Source: Caulobacter sp. Root655 (GTDB taxonomy: Bacteria; Pseudomonadota; Alphaproteobacteria; Caulobacterales; Caulobacteraceae). From it: DNA of 64,000 nt. Position numbers and translations under genes: made by a program. Of the stretch, positions 1 through 8,521 are shown piece after piece. The notes under the pieces are model-generated. The model was not told the DNA's origin, did no database searches, and worked only from the letters and a program-made list of their open reading frames with translations. The first letter of the stretch is position 1. The number at the start of each line of letters is the position of its first letter. The stretch is taken from positions 169,364 to 233,363 of the forward strand of contig NZ_LMHC01000001.1 of assembly GCF_001427665.1 (NCBI RefSeq), written 5' to 3'.

Positions 1-204
1 AGGAAGTCGCCGCTCTGGGTCAGCTGGCTGTGGTCGTAGCCGTTGAGCACGATGCAGTCGCCGTTGGAGAACTGCACCACGGTGTCGCCGAACAGCTGGC
101 CCGTGGTCCAGGTCACGCCGGTTCCGGCATAGGCCGACAGGTCGATCGTGTCGTGGCCGTTCCCGAAGTCGGTGATCTGGTCGCGGCCCGAGCCCAGGCC
201 GAAC
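1..204 (-). pseudogene. Detached 3' end of the RTX protein gene, running off the window
   Basis: Read leftward, this stretch encodes the RTX C-terminal sequence from FGLGSGRDQITDF through TGQLFG, then DTVVQFSNGDCIVLNGYD and on to the window edge. It is the natural continuation of the RTX gene at 312-2777, which stops early after TGQLFG because of an insertion. The phase is kept: the extra DNA (118-bp repeat plus 119-bp foreign piece) is 237 bp, or 79 codons. This end resembles the C-termini of type I secreted RTX proteins, which carry the export signal, so the truncated upstream product probably lacks that signal. It has no start of its own and should be untranslated. The true stop lies outside the window. 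Confidence 0.8.
87..204. repeat. 118-bp direct repeat, copy 1
   Basis: This block is identical, base for base, to 324-441 (constant offset 237 bp). It encodes the RTX segment FGLGSG to QLFG. Identity stops abruptly at both ends: before gccgaac on the left and after gaac on the right. Confidence 0.95.
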
Positions 205-323
205 CGTTCAGCGGCGCGGAGTCGCCGGGACCTCACCGATCCGCTCGGCGAGGAAGTCGATCAGCAGCCGGACCCGGGCGACGCCCCCGCGCTCGGGGAC
301 GATCAGCATGTTCAGCGGCACGG
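205..323 (-). pseudogene. LysR-type regulator C-terminal fragment inserted in the RTX gene
   Basis: The 119 bp between the direct repeats do not encode RTX sequence. In another leftward frame they encode VPLNMLIVPERGG, then a helix with LLIDFLAERI, ending PATPRR and a stop at 208-210. This pattern (P-rich strand, then a final R-x-F/LIDFLAERL-like helix) is typical of the last ~37 residues of LysR-family effector-binding domains. No other part of a LysR gene is present here. A 10-bp word, gttcagcggc, occurs near both edges of the fragment (206-215 and 310-319). Assignment rests on the motif by eye. Confidence 0.65.
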
Positions 324-2777
324 GCCGAACAGCTGGCCCGTGGTCCAGGTCACGCCGGTTCCGGCATAGGCCGACAGGTCGATCGTGTCGTGGCCGTTCC
401 CGAAGTCGGTGATCTGGTCGCGGCCCGAGCCCAGGCCGAACACGAAGGTGTCGTCGCCCGCCCCGCCGGTCAGGACGTCATCGCCGCCGCGCCCGGTCAG
501 GGTGTCGTTCCCCGAGCCGGAGGTGATGGCGTTGCCCGCCGCGTCGCCGGCCAGCCAGTTGTCGTAAGTGGTGGCCGCGTAGAGGTGCTCGACGCTGGAG
601 AACGAGTCCAGGCCCGCGCCGCCGGTGTTCTGGTAGCCGGTCACCGCCAGGTCGATGGTCAGGGACCCGGTGGCGCCGACATAGATCGCCACGTCACCGC
701 CCTCGCCGCCGTCGAGGAAATCGCTTCCGGCTCCGCCGATCAGCACGTCGGCGCCCTTGAAACCGTACAGCGCGTCGTCGCCGCCGCCGCCGGACAGGGT
801 GTCGTTGCCCCGGTCGGCGATCAGCGTGTTGTTCGCCCCGTCGCCATAGAGACGGGCGTCGAAGATGGCCGTCAGCGTCACGTTCTCGATGTCGTGCACG
901 CTTTGGGCGCCGCCGATGCCGAACTGGAAGCCCGACACCGCCAGATTGAGGGTGAAGGAATTGTCGGGGGTGAAAAAGGCGGTGTCGACGCCCGCGCCGC
1001 CGTCGAGAATGTTGTTGCCGGTTCCCGCAAGGAGTTGGTCGTCGCCGCCGCCGCCGAACAGGGCGTCGTCGCCGCCGCGGCCGTCGATCACGTCGTTCGC
1101 CGAGCCGCCGGTGATCGAGTTGCCGGCCGCGTCGCCGCGGATGGTGTTGGCGAAGGCCGTGGCGGCGTAGATGTGCTCGATGCTGATCAGGTTGTCGTTC
1201 CCGCCGCCGCCGGTGTCCTGGAAGCCGGCCACCGCTAGGTCGATCGTCAGCGAGGCGAGCGCGTCCGAATAGATCGCCACGTCGCCGCCCGAACCGCCGT
1301 CCAGCACGTCGTTGCCGGCCCCGCCGCCCAGGACGTCGTTGCCCGCGCCGCCGCTCAGGATGTCGTCGCCGTCGCCGGCCAAGAGGACGTCGTCGCCATC
1401 GCGGCCGACCAGGGTGTCGCTGCCCGCGCCGGAGATGATCGCATTGGACTTGGCGTCGCCGAAGAGAAGGTTGTCGAAGGGGGTCAGGACTTCGAGATGC
1501 TCGATCCCGCTCAGCCAGTCGATCCCGCCGCCGCCGGTGTCCTGGAAGCCGGTGATCGTCAGGTCCACGGTCACGGCGAAGGTCGCGTCGGTATAGACCG
1601 CCGTGTCCGCGCCGTCGCCGCCGTCCAGGATGTCGTTGCCCGCGCCGCCGTGAAGCCGGTCTTCGCCGTCGCCGGCGTACAGGGTGTCGTCACCGCCACG
1701 ACCCGCCAGGATATCGTCGCCCTGGCCGTCCGACCGGATGGAGTTGGCCGCGTCGTCGCCGAGAATCCAGTTGTTGAAGGCGGTTTTCGCGTAGACGTAC
1801 TCGATGCTGCTCAGCCGGTGGACGCCGTCGCCGGTATCCTGGAATCCTGTGAGCGCCAGGTCCAGATTCACGGGGGCGGCGGTGTCCACATAGATGGCCA
1901 CGTCATTGCCTTCGCCGCCGTCGAGAATATCGGTTCCCGTATTGCCGAACAGGACGTCGTCGCCGCTGCCCGCGGTAAGGACGTCGTCGCCCGCGCCGCC
2001 GATCAGAATGTCATTGCCGCTGCCAGCGGTCAGGATGTCGTCGCCGCCGCGACCTTCCAGGGCGTCGTCACCCGAGCCGGTGAGGATGGTGTTGGCGTCG
2101 TCCGTGCCTTGCACCGTGTTGTCGAAAGCGTTCTGAATCCAGACGTTCTCGATCGATTCGATCCAGGTTGCGTCCGTGCCGATCCAGGACGAATTGCGGG
2201 CCCCCAGTATGATCGTGGCGTCGCCGTTGGCGAATTCGAAGACGGCGGTATCGATGCCATCGCCCCCATACAGCCAGTCGATCCCGCCACCGCCGTATAG
2301 CCTGTCGTCGCCGCCCTCGCCATAGAGCGTGGTCTTGCTCAGTCCGCCAGTCAGCGTATTGGCGAGGTCGTTGCCGCGCAGAAATACTGCCCCTGGTCCG
2401 GTCGTCACGGCCCGGAGGTTCTCGATGTTGATCAGAATGTCTCGGCCGGCCCGCAAGGTGAGCTGGCGGCCTTGATCGTCCAGGCCCACGAACCCCAAGC
2501 TTACCGCGAGGGGGACGTATAAACCCGGTTGATGCTCGTACTCGAGCACGGGGGCGTTGGAATAGTCCGCCGTGTCGATGCCGTCTCCGCCATCGTAGAT
2601 ATCGTTGCCGTCGACTTGGCCGCTGTCGACTAGGACGTCGTCGCCCGCGCCGCCGGAGACGGTATTGTTGCCGCCGCCGGCCTCCAGCCGATCGTCGCCG
2701 CCCAGTCCGCTGATCGTGTCGTCGGTGGGCGTGCCGGTCAGGGTCTCGCCGACTTCGGTTCCCACAATATCGGCCAT
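312..2777 (-). CDS. RTX calcium-binding repeat protein, C-terminally truncated
   Basis: The 821-residue product is made almost wholly of RTX nonapeptide blocks (GGxGxDxLx: GGDDRLEAGGG, GGAGNDVLDGG and dozens more), alternating with beta-strand spacers of the type AVYTDATFAVTVDL..GFQDTGGG. Such repeats bind calcium and fold into parallel beta-rolls outside the cell. There is no N-terminal signal peptide, as expected for type I secretion through a C-terminal signal. The ATG at 2775-2777 has an AAGGAT ribosome site. The frame ends abnormally: after TGQLFG it reads PCR and a stop inside the LysR-derived insertion, so about the last 30 or more residues are lost. No type I secretion ABC or membrane-fusion gene is in this window. 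Role (S-layer-like, adhesin, enzyme) cannot be told from sequence. Confidence 0.85.
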   Translation of the reverse strand: MADIVGTEVGETLTGTPTDDTISGLGGDDRLEAGGGNNTVSGGAGDDVLVDSGQVDGNDIYDGGDGIDTADYSNAPVLEYEHQPGLYVPLAVSLGFVGLDDQGRQLTLRAGRDILINIENLRAVTTGPGAVFLRGNDLANTLTGGLSKTTLYGEGGDDRLYGGGGIDWLYGGDGIDTAVFEFANGDATIILGARNSSWIGTDATWIESIENVWIQNAFDNTVQGTDDANTILTGSGDDALEGRGGDDILTAGSGNDILIGGAGDDVLTAGSGDDVLFGNTGTDILDGGEGNDVAIYVDTAAPVNLDLALTGFQDTGDGVHRLSSIEYVYAKTAFNNWILGDDAANSIRSDGQGDDILAGRGGDDTLYAGDGEDRLHGGAGNDILDGGDGADTAVYTDATFAVTVDLTITGFQDTGGGGIDWLSGIEHLEVLTPFDNLLFGDAKSNAIISGAGSDTLVGRDGDDVLLAGDGDDILSGGAGNDVLGGGAGNDVLDGGSGGDVAIYSDALASLTIDLAVAGFQDTGGGGNDNLISIEHIYAATAFANTIRGDAAGNSITGGSANDVIDGRGGDDALFGGGGDDQLLAGTGNNILDGGAGVDTAFFTPDNSFTLNLAVSGFQFGIGGAQSVHDIENVTLTAIFDARLYGDGANNTLIADRGNDTLSGGGGDDALYGFKGADVLIGGAGSDFLDGGEGGDVAIYVGATGSLTIDLAVTGYQNTGGAGLDSFSSVEHLYAATTYDNWLAGDAAGNAITSGSGNDTLTGRGGDDVLTGGAGDDTFVFGLGSGRDQITDFGNGHDTIDLSAYAGTGVTWTTGQLFGPCR
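324..441. repeat. 118-bp direct repeat, copy 2
   Basis: Perfect second copy of 87-204 in the same orientation, inside the 3' end of the RTX reading frame. Recombination between the copies would remove 237 bp and restore an uninterrupted RTX frame. Confidence 0.95.
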
Positions 2778-2826
2778 GGTCGTATCCTTAGAAACAAACG
2801 CGGGTTAGCGACGCGATCTGAACGGG

Positions 2827-3155
2827 TCAGCTGAACAGGATGTTCTCGCTGTCGTGCAATCGGGAGTAATCATCGCCGGCCGGAACCATGCCGTCGCCGT
2901 TCGAGAACGGCAATAAGGTATCGGCCGCGATCTGTAACACGCTCCGAGTCACGCCGGCGCCGGCATGGCCCGTGAAGTCGATGACGTCATCGCGGGTCCC
3001 AAAGTCGGAGATCCGGTCGCGGCGGGCTGGGCGAAGACGAAGGTGTCGTCCCGTCCGGTCAGGTGTCGGCGGCCGAGCCGGTCGCGATGGAATTGGGTGC
3101 GACGTCGCCGCCGTCGCACCGGCCAGGGCGTGCCACGGGGGTGTTGCGAACGAAG
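2827..3155 (-). pseudogene. Decayed C-terminal remnant of another RTX protein gene
   Basis: Leftward translation gives pieces of an RTX C-terminus spread over different frames: NSIATGSAADT, then LTGRDDTFVFAQPA, then RDRISDFGTRDDVIDFTG and finally PFSNGDGMVPAGDDY to a stop at 2827. These match, in order, the end of the neighbouring RTX gene (AITSGSGNDT, LTGRGGDD, DTFVFGLGSGRDQITDFGNG, VVQFSNGDC). At least two frame changes and a small deletion separate the pieces, so no intact protein can be made. It lies between the RTX start codon and the divergent cation-efflux gene. It is probably what remains of a tandem RTX copy. Confidence 0.7.
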
Positions 3156-3223
3156 ATAAGTCGCCCGCGCCCACCGCGGTCGTTCTTGCTGGGGCGACGG
3201 GCGCGGCCTTGCTAGACAGGCGC

Positions 3224-4174
3224 ATGTCCGCGACATCGAAACCCCCCACCGCCCTCACCGCCGCCGAGTCCCTGGCTCTGACCCGCCGGGTCACCACCCT
3301 GTCGGTGGGCGTGGCCGCGATCCTGATCGCCATCAAGGGCGCGGCCTGGCTGGCCGGCGGCTCGGTGGCCATGCTGGCCTCGCTGGCTGATTCCGGACTG
3401 GACCTGATCGCCTCGCTGGTGACCTTCTTCGCCGTGCGCTACGCCGCCGCCCCGCCGGACGCCGAGCACCGGTTCGGTCACGGCAAGGCCGAGGCCTTTT
3501 CCAGCCTGACCCAGGCGGGCCTGGTCTTCGCCTCCGGCGCCCTGATCGGCCAGGAGGCGATCAAGGGCCTGATCCATCCCAAGCCCATCGCCGCCGAGAC
3601 CCTGGGCGTCGTGGTGATGGTCGTCTCGATCCTGCTGACCCTGGCCCTGATCCGCGCCCAGGCCGAGGTGATGCGCAGGACCCGCTCGGTGGCGGTGTCG
3701 GGAGACAAGGCCCACTACGCCGCCGACCTGGCCGCCAACGCCGTCAGCCTGGTCGGCATCGCCGCCGCCGGCTTCCTGGGCCTGACCTGGGTCGACGCCG
3801 CCGCCGGGCTGCTGATCGCCGCCTGGCTGATCTGGGGCGCGACCGGGGTGTTCCGCGAGGCCTCCAACCAGCTGATGGACCGGGAACTGCCCGACGACGA
3901 CCGCGCCCGCATCCTGGCCCTGCTGACCGGCGACCCGCGCGTCCGGGGCGTGCACCAGCTGCGCACCCGGGCCTCGGGACCGAACATCCACGTCCAGGCC
4001 CACATGGATTTCGACGCCGACACTCCGCTGGCCCTGGCCCATACCCTGATGGTCGAGGCCGAGACCCGGGTATTGGCGGCGTTTCCGACCGCCGACATCC
4101 TGATCCACCCCGATCCGCGCGGTGTCGCCGAGCCGCACGCCGGGGCGGGCTGGACCGTCAGCGACGCCTCCTGA
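3224..4174 (+). CDS. Cation diffusion facilitator, FieF/YiiP-like
   Basis: A 316-residue inner-membrane antiporter that should export divalent metal ions (zinc, iron, cobalt or similar) in exchange for protons. Family marks are the ADSGLD metal site in TM2, the HRFGHGKAE loop after TM3, the HYAAD metal site (HxxxD) in TM5 and a cytoplasmic C-terminal domain from about residue 210. I chose the ATG at 3224 because an upstream in-frame extension would run through the RTX remnant and has no family likeness. It stands alone between two RTX genes, with no visible regulator. Which metal it moves cannot be read from the sequence. Confidence 0.9.
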   Translation: MSATSKPPTALTAAESLALTRRVTTLSVGVAAILIAIKGAAWLAGGSVAMLASLADSGLDLIASLVTFFAVRYAAAPPDAEHRFGHGKAEAFSSLTQAGLVFASGALIGQEAIKGLIHPKPIAAETLGVVVMVVSILLTLALIRAQAEVMRRTRSVAVSGDKAHYAADLAANAVSLVGIAAAGFLGLTWVDAAAGLLIAAWLIWGATGVFREASNQLMDRELPDDDRARILALLTGDPRVRGVHQLRTRASGPNIHVQAHMDFDADTPLALAHTLMVEAETRVLAAFPTADILIHPDPRGVAEPHAGAGWTVSDAS

Positions 4175-4290
4175 GGCTAGGCTCGGCCAAACGCCTCCCG
4201 CATCGCCCGAAAGCTTGACAATGGCGCCCGCCATCGTTCTGGTTGAGCGCTAGAGGCCAGCAGCAGTTGCTTGTTCCCGGGGGCGCGTTC

Positions 4291-7200
4291 ATGTCGATTT
4301 TCAACGGCGGCTCCGGCCTCGACATCTACTATGGCCAGGGCGACGCCGACACGATCAACGGCCAGGGCGGCGACGACTACCTGTTCGGCGGCGCGGGCGG
4401 CGACACCATTTCCGGCGGCGACGGCAACGATCTCATCTATGGCGAGGCGGGCGCGGACATTATCGACGGCGGGGCCGGCGACGACCGGATCATCGCCGAC
4501 CTGCAACCCGCCAGCTTCGACTACGACCGGGCCAGCGACATCCTGAAGGGCGGCACGGGCGCCGACACCTTCGCCTTCGAGTTCGGCTATCAGGACAAGC
4601 CCGGCAATCTGGCGGTCTACGACCACATCGTCGATTTCTCGCGGGCCGAGGGTGACCTCGTCAGCCTGTCCTTCAGAGGCATGGCCTACCGGTATCTGGC
4701 CTGGGCGGGCGCGGTCACCGCGCCGGGCTTCTCGCTGACCAGCGGCAAGGCCTTCGCGACCCAGGCGCTCTATAACGGCCCCCTGGGGGTCTACACGGCG
4801 ATGGGCGTGTACACTTGGCTGAACGCCGGCGTGACCTATCTGATGGTCGACGTGAACGCCAACAACCTGCTGGACGGCCCCGATTTCGTGCTGGCCCTGG
4901 ACGGCGCGCCCACGATCGACCGCTACGCCCTGCCGCCCAACGCGACGGGTCCCATCCAGGTCGTCCTGCTAGGCACGGCCGGAAACGACACCTGGACGGG
5001 CGACGCCCAGCCCAACGTCTATTACGGACTGGCCGGCAATGACGTGATCTCGGGCCTGGCGGGCAGCGACAGCCTCGAGGGCGGCGACGGCGACGACCAG
5101 ATCGAGGGCGGCGACGACGGCGACCTCATCGTCGGCGGGGCCGGCAACGACACCCTGCACGGCGGCGGCGGCACTGACACGATCTACGCCGGCGCCCAGT
5201 CTGGCGAGGCCTACGACCAGGGCTCGGTCAATGCCGTCTATGGCGAGGGCGGCGACGACACCCTGAGGGGCGGCGAAGGCCAGGACCTCCTCGACGGCGG
5301 GATCGGCAACGACACGATCAACGCGTCGTGGGGTTATCTCGGCCCCAGCGGCGGCGACACCGCCTATGGCGGCGAGGGCGACGACGAGATCCTGACCAGC
5401 GGCTCCACCGCCTATGGCGGAGCGGGCGACGACCGATTCATCCTGGGCGGCGGCTCGACCCTGACCGGCGGCACGGGCGCCGACCGCTACACGGTCACCT
5501 TGGGCTCCGACGGCAATATCGGCCGCTACGATACGATCACCGACTTCAACGCCGCCGAGGGCGATCGCCTGTTCGTCAGCATGAACACCGGCTACGGCCA
5601 AACCGCCGTGTTGCGCGGCGCGCTGAACAATCCGAACTTCTCGCTCGACTACGGCAAGGCCTTCTCGTCCGACGACTACGGTCCCGGTTTCCTGCAGGTC
5701 TGGACCTGGACCAGCGGCGGCTTCACCTACCTGATCTTCGACCACGACGGCAGCAGCACGCTGAGCAGCGGCGATTCCCTGCTGCGGTTCACCGGAACCG
5801 TCGCGCTGGACGCCACCGCCTTTTCGCCCACGCCCTTCGTCGTGACGCTCGGCGGCGGCGAGGGCGCGGACGTCTTCAACGGAACCTTCTATGGCGAGGT
5901 CTTCTACGGGCTCAACGGTGACGACCAGCTGCACGGGGCCGATGGCTCCGACACGCTGTACGGCAACAACGGCAAGGACCAGATCTGGGGCGACGGAGGC
6001 GAGGACACGTTGTACGGCGGCCAGGGCGACGACAAGCTGTACGGCGGCGCCAACAACGACATCCTCAAGGGCGGCGCGGGCGCCGACATCCTCGACGGCG
6101 GCGACGGTAACGACCGCCTTGACACCGCGGGCTACGAGCTCGGCGCCACGGACGATCCCGCCACGGTCAACACCGTCTACGGCGGGGCCGGCGACGATAC
6201 GATCACCGGCGGGCTGACCCGCGACTTCCTGTATGGCGGAGAGGGCTCGGATTCGATCTTCGGGTCGGGGGAACTCTATGGCGAGGCCGGCGCCGACGGC
6301 CTGTCGATCGCCTACCTCTACACGGCGGTTGGCTATCTCGGCAGCCTCGCCGACGGCGGCGCGGGCGACGACTACCTGACCGGCAACCTGGGCGGGGACA
6401 TCCTCGTCGGTGGCGCGGGCAAGGACACCCTCCTGGCCGGGGCCGGCAACGACGAATTGCGCGCCGACCTGGCCGACAGCGTCGTCAACGGCGAGTCCGG
6501 CGACGACCTGATCCTGATCGATGGCCTGGCGCCGGGCGACGCGCCCCTGGCGGGCGGCCTCTTCGTCTATGGCGGCTCCGACTATTCCGACGGCAACGAC
6601 GTCATCAAGATACTGACAGATCTCTCGGCCAGCCCGCTCGTCTCCATTTCGGGCGGCGCCGGCAAGGACCGGCTCGACCTGAGCGCCGCCACGGGCGCGG
6701 TGCAGGTCGACCTGCGTCTGACGGGCGCTCAGCAGACCGGCATGGGCGCCCTGAAGCTCAACAGCATCGAGAACGTGACCGCCGGCGATTTCGGCGCGAC
6801 CTTGATTGGCGACGACGGCGACAATGTGCTGGTGGGCGGCGCCGGTAACGACGTCCTGCGCGGACTTGGCGGATCCAACAGCCTGGTGGGCGGCGCTGGC
6901 GACGACAGGCTCTATGGAGGGAGCAACGGGGAAGCGCTGACCGGTGGGGCCGGGAACGACATCGTCGATGGCGGCGGCGGCGGCGATATCTACTTTTTCG
7001 GCCTGGGATCGGGGCCCATCACCCTGGACCTGACGATCACCGGGCCGCAGGACACCGGCGAAGGCCTGGACACCTTCACCAACATCTTCCAGTTCGACGG
7101 CAGCGACTCGAGCGATGTCTTCCGCGGCGACGACAACGTCAACGTCTTCTACACCTTCAACGGCGACGACCAGCTCTATGGCCTTGGCGGCAACGACGCG

Positions 7201-8424
7201 CTGATCGCCGGTTGGGGTGACGACCACCTCCACGGGGGTCTCGGCGACGACAATCTCTACGGCCAACAGGGCAACGACACGATCGACGGCGGCCGGGGCT
7301 TGGACACCGCCATGATCGACGGCCTGCGGGCCGACTATGTGATCACCACGGTCGACGGCGTGACGACAGTAATCGGCGGCGGCTTCACCGACACCCTGAC
7401 CAACGTCGAATACGTCGGTTTCAACGATCAGACCGTCTACATCCCGCCACTCAGCCTCACCGTGACCGCCAGCGCCGCCGGGGGGCTTCTGGAAGGCGCT
7501 GACGGCGCCGACGTACTGATCGGCGGCGTTGGCGACGACATTTTCGACGGCGGCGTGGGGAGCGACACGATCGCCTTCGACAACGCCGCCAACGGCGTCG
7601 TCGTCGACCTCGGCCTGATCGGCGCGCAGGACACCGGCGCGGGCCACGACACCTTTATCGGCATCGAAAACCTCAAGGGCGGCGCCTTTTCCGATCTCCT
7701 GATCGGCGACGGCGGGGCCAATGGCCTGCTGGGCGGCGAGGGACAGGACTGGCTGAAAGGCGGCGGCGGGGTCGACGCCCTGGTCGGCGGCGAGGGCGCC
7801 GACAGCGTCTGGGGCGAGGCGGGTGACGACGTGCTTGACGGGGGAGCGGGCAACGACACCATCGATGGCGGCGCGGGGTCCGACACGGTCACCTATCTGC
7901 TGGCCGGGTCCCGCGTCGAGGTCGATCTGTCGATCGTCGAGGACCAGCTGACACGCGGCGGCGGCATCGACACCCTGATCTCGATCGAGAACGTCACCGG
8001 GTCGAACTATGACGACCTGCTGACCGGCTCGAACCTGTCCAACATCCTCCAGGGCGGCGCGGGCGACGATGTCCTTCGCGGCGGCGGCGGGACGGATATC
8101 CTGACCGGCGGGGCGGGCGACGACACCTTCGTGTTCGGCCCGATCTCCGGCTCCCGGCTATCGGCGGCGGGCCGCATCACGGACTTCTCGGCCGGCGACC
8201 TGATCGACCTGTCGGGAATCGACGCCGACCTGACGCAAGCCGGCGACCAAGCCTTCATGCTGAACAATCTCTACGGTCATGCAGGAGACCTGTCCGTGAC
8301 CTACGATGCGTTCTTCGATCAAACCTATGTAACGCTGTCCGTCGACAATAGCGGCTACGGCGCGGCCCAGCTCATCCTCACCGGTAACCATGCCGCGCTG
8401 ACGGCGTCCGACTTCTTGCTGTGA
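4291..8424 (+). CDS. Large RTX calcium-binding repeat protein
   Basis: The 1377-residue product is dominated by RTX nonapeptides (GGDDYLFGGAGGDTI, GGDGNDLIYGEAG, and so on) in blocks along the whole length. Two related segments of about 80 residues without repeats recur near residues 100-210 and 400-510 (phrases such as ..FSLTSGKAFAT and ..FSLDYGKAFSS). Spacer strands like VDLRLTGAQQTGMG link later blocks. The C-terminus (DDTFVFGPISG..ITDFSAGDLIDLSGIDAD, ending ALTASDFLL) is typical of type I secretion substrates. I prefer the ATG at 4291 (MSIFNGGSG) to a TTG at 4243, since RTX homologues begin with such a short lead. It lies opposite to the first RTX gene and is intact. No enzyme domain was recognised. 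Confidence 0.85.
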   Translation: MSIFNGGSGLDIYYGQGDADTINGQGGDDYLFGGAGGDTISGGDGNDLIYGEAGADIIDGGAGDDRIIADLQPASFDYDRASDILKGGTGADTFAFEFGYQDKPGNLAVYDHIVDFSRAEGDLVSLSFRGMAYRYLAWAGAVTAPGFSLTSGKAFATQALYNGPLGVYTAMGVYTWLNAGVTYLMVDVNANNLLDGPDFVLALDGAPTIDRYALPPNATGPIQVVLLGTAGNDTWTGDAQPNVYYGLAGNDVISGLAGSDSLEGGDGDDQIEGGDDGDLIVGGAGNDTLHGGGGTDTIYAGAQSGEAYDQGSVNAVYGEGGDDTLRGGEGQDLLDGGIGNDTINASWGYLGPSGGDTAYGGEGDDEILTSGSTAYGGAGDDRFILGGGSTLTGGTGADRYTVTLGSDGNIGRYDTITDFNAAEGDRLFVSMNTGYGQTAVLRGALNNPNFSLDYGKAFSSDDYGPGFLQVWTWTSGGFTYLIFDHDGSSTLSSGDSLLRFTGTVALDATAFSPTPFVVTLGGGEGADVFNGTFYGEVFYGLNGDDQLHGADGSDTLYGNNGKDQIWGDGGEDTLYGGQGDDKLYGGANNDILKGGAGADILDGGDGNDRLDTAGYELGATDDPATVNTVYGGAGDDTITGGLTRDFLYGGEGSDSIFGSGELYGEAGADGLSIAYLYTAVGYLGSLADGGAGDDYLTGNLGGDILVGGAGKDTLLAGAGNDELRADLADSVVNGESGDDLILIDGLAPGDAPLAGGLFVYGGSDYSDGNDVIKILTDLSASPLVSISGGAGKDRLDLSAATGAVQVDLRLTGAQQTGMGALKLNSIENVTAGDFGATLIGDDGDNVLVGGAGNDVLRGLGGSNSLVGGAGDDRLYGGSNGEALTGGAGNDIVDGGGGGDIYFFGLGSGPITLDLTITGPQDTGEGLDTFTNIFQFDGSDSSDVFRGDDNVNVFYTFNGDDQLYGLGGNDALIAGWGDDHLHGGLGDDNLYGQQGNDTIDGGRGLDTAMIDGLRADYVITTVDGVTTVIGGGFTDTLTNVEYVGFNDQTVYIPPLSLTVTASAAGGLLEGADGADVLIGGVGDDIFDGGVGSDTIAFDNAANGVVVDLGLIGAQDTGAGHDTFIGIENLKGGAFSDLLIGDGGANGLLGGEGQDWLKGGGGVDALVGGEGADSVWGEAGDDVLDGGAGNDTIDGGAGSDTVTYLLAGSRVEVDLSIVEDQLTRGGGIDTLISIENVTGSNYDDLLTGSNLSNILQGGAGDDVLRGGGGTDILTGGAGDDTFVFGPISGSRLSAAGRITDFSAGDLIDLSGIDADLTQAGDQAFMLNNLYGHAGDLSVTYDAFFDQTYVTLSVDNSGYGAAQLILTGNHAALTASDFLL

Positions 8425-8521
8425 TCCCCGCCATGTGACGTCGCCGCGCTCTGCGGGCTTGCTCCGGCGGCCGCGCGGGGCCAAATGGCCCTCTTCTTCT
8501 CCGAGACGAGCGCCGATCCCG

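Noticed and set aside
30-1238. A 402-codon plus-strand frame over the first RTX gene
   Set aside because: Same cause: reverse reading of RTX repeats. It also runs through both direct repeats and the LysR piece without any family pattern.
2827-3372. A 181-codon minus-strand frame as one real gene
   Set aside because: Its first two thirds are antisense to the cation-efflux gene. Only the last ~65 residues are RTX-like, so I report an RTX remnant instead.
4969-7647. An 892-codon open frame on the minus strand across the second RTX gene
   Set aside because: It mirrors the GGC/GAC-rich nonapeptide codons (yielding Val/Ala/Asp-rich low-complexity text) and has no domain. The plus-strand RTX protein explains it fully.
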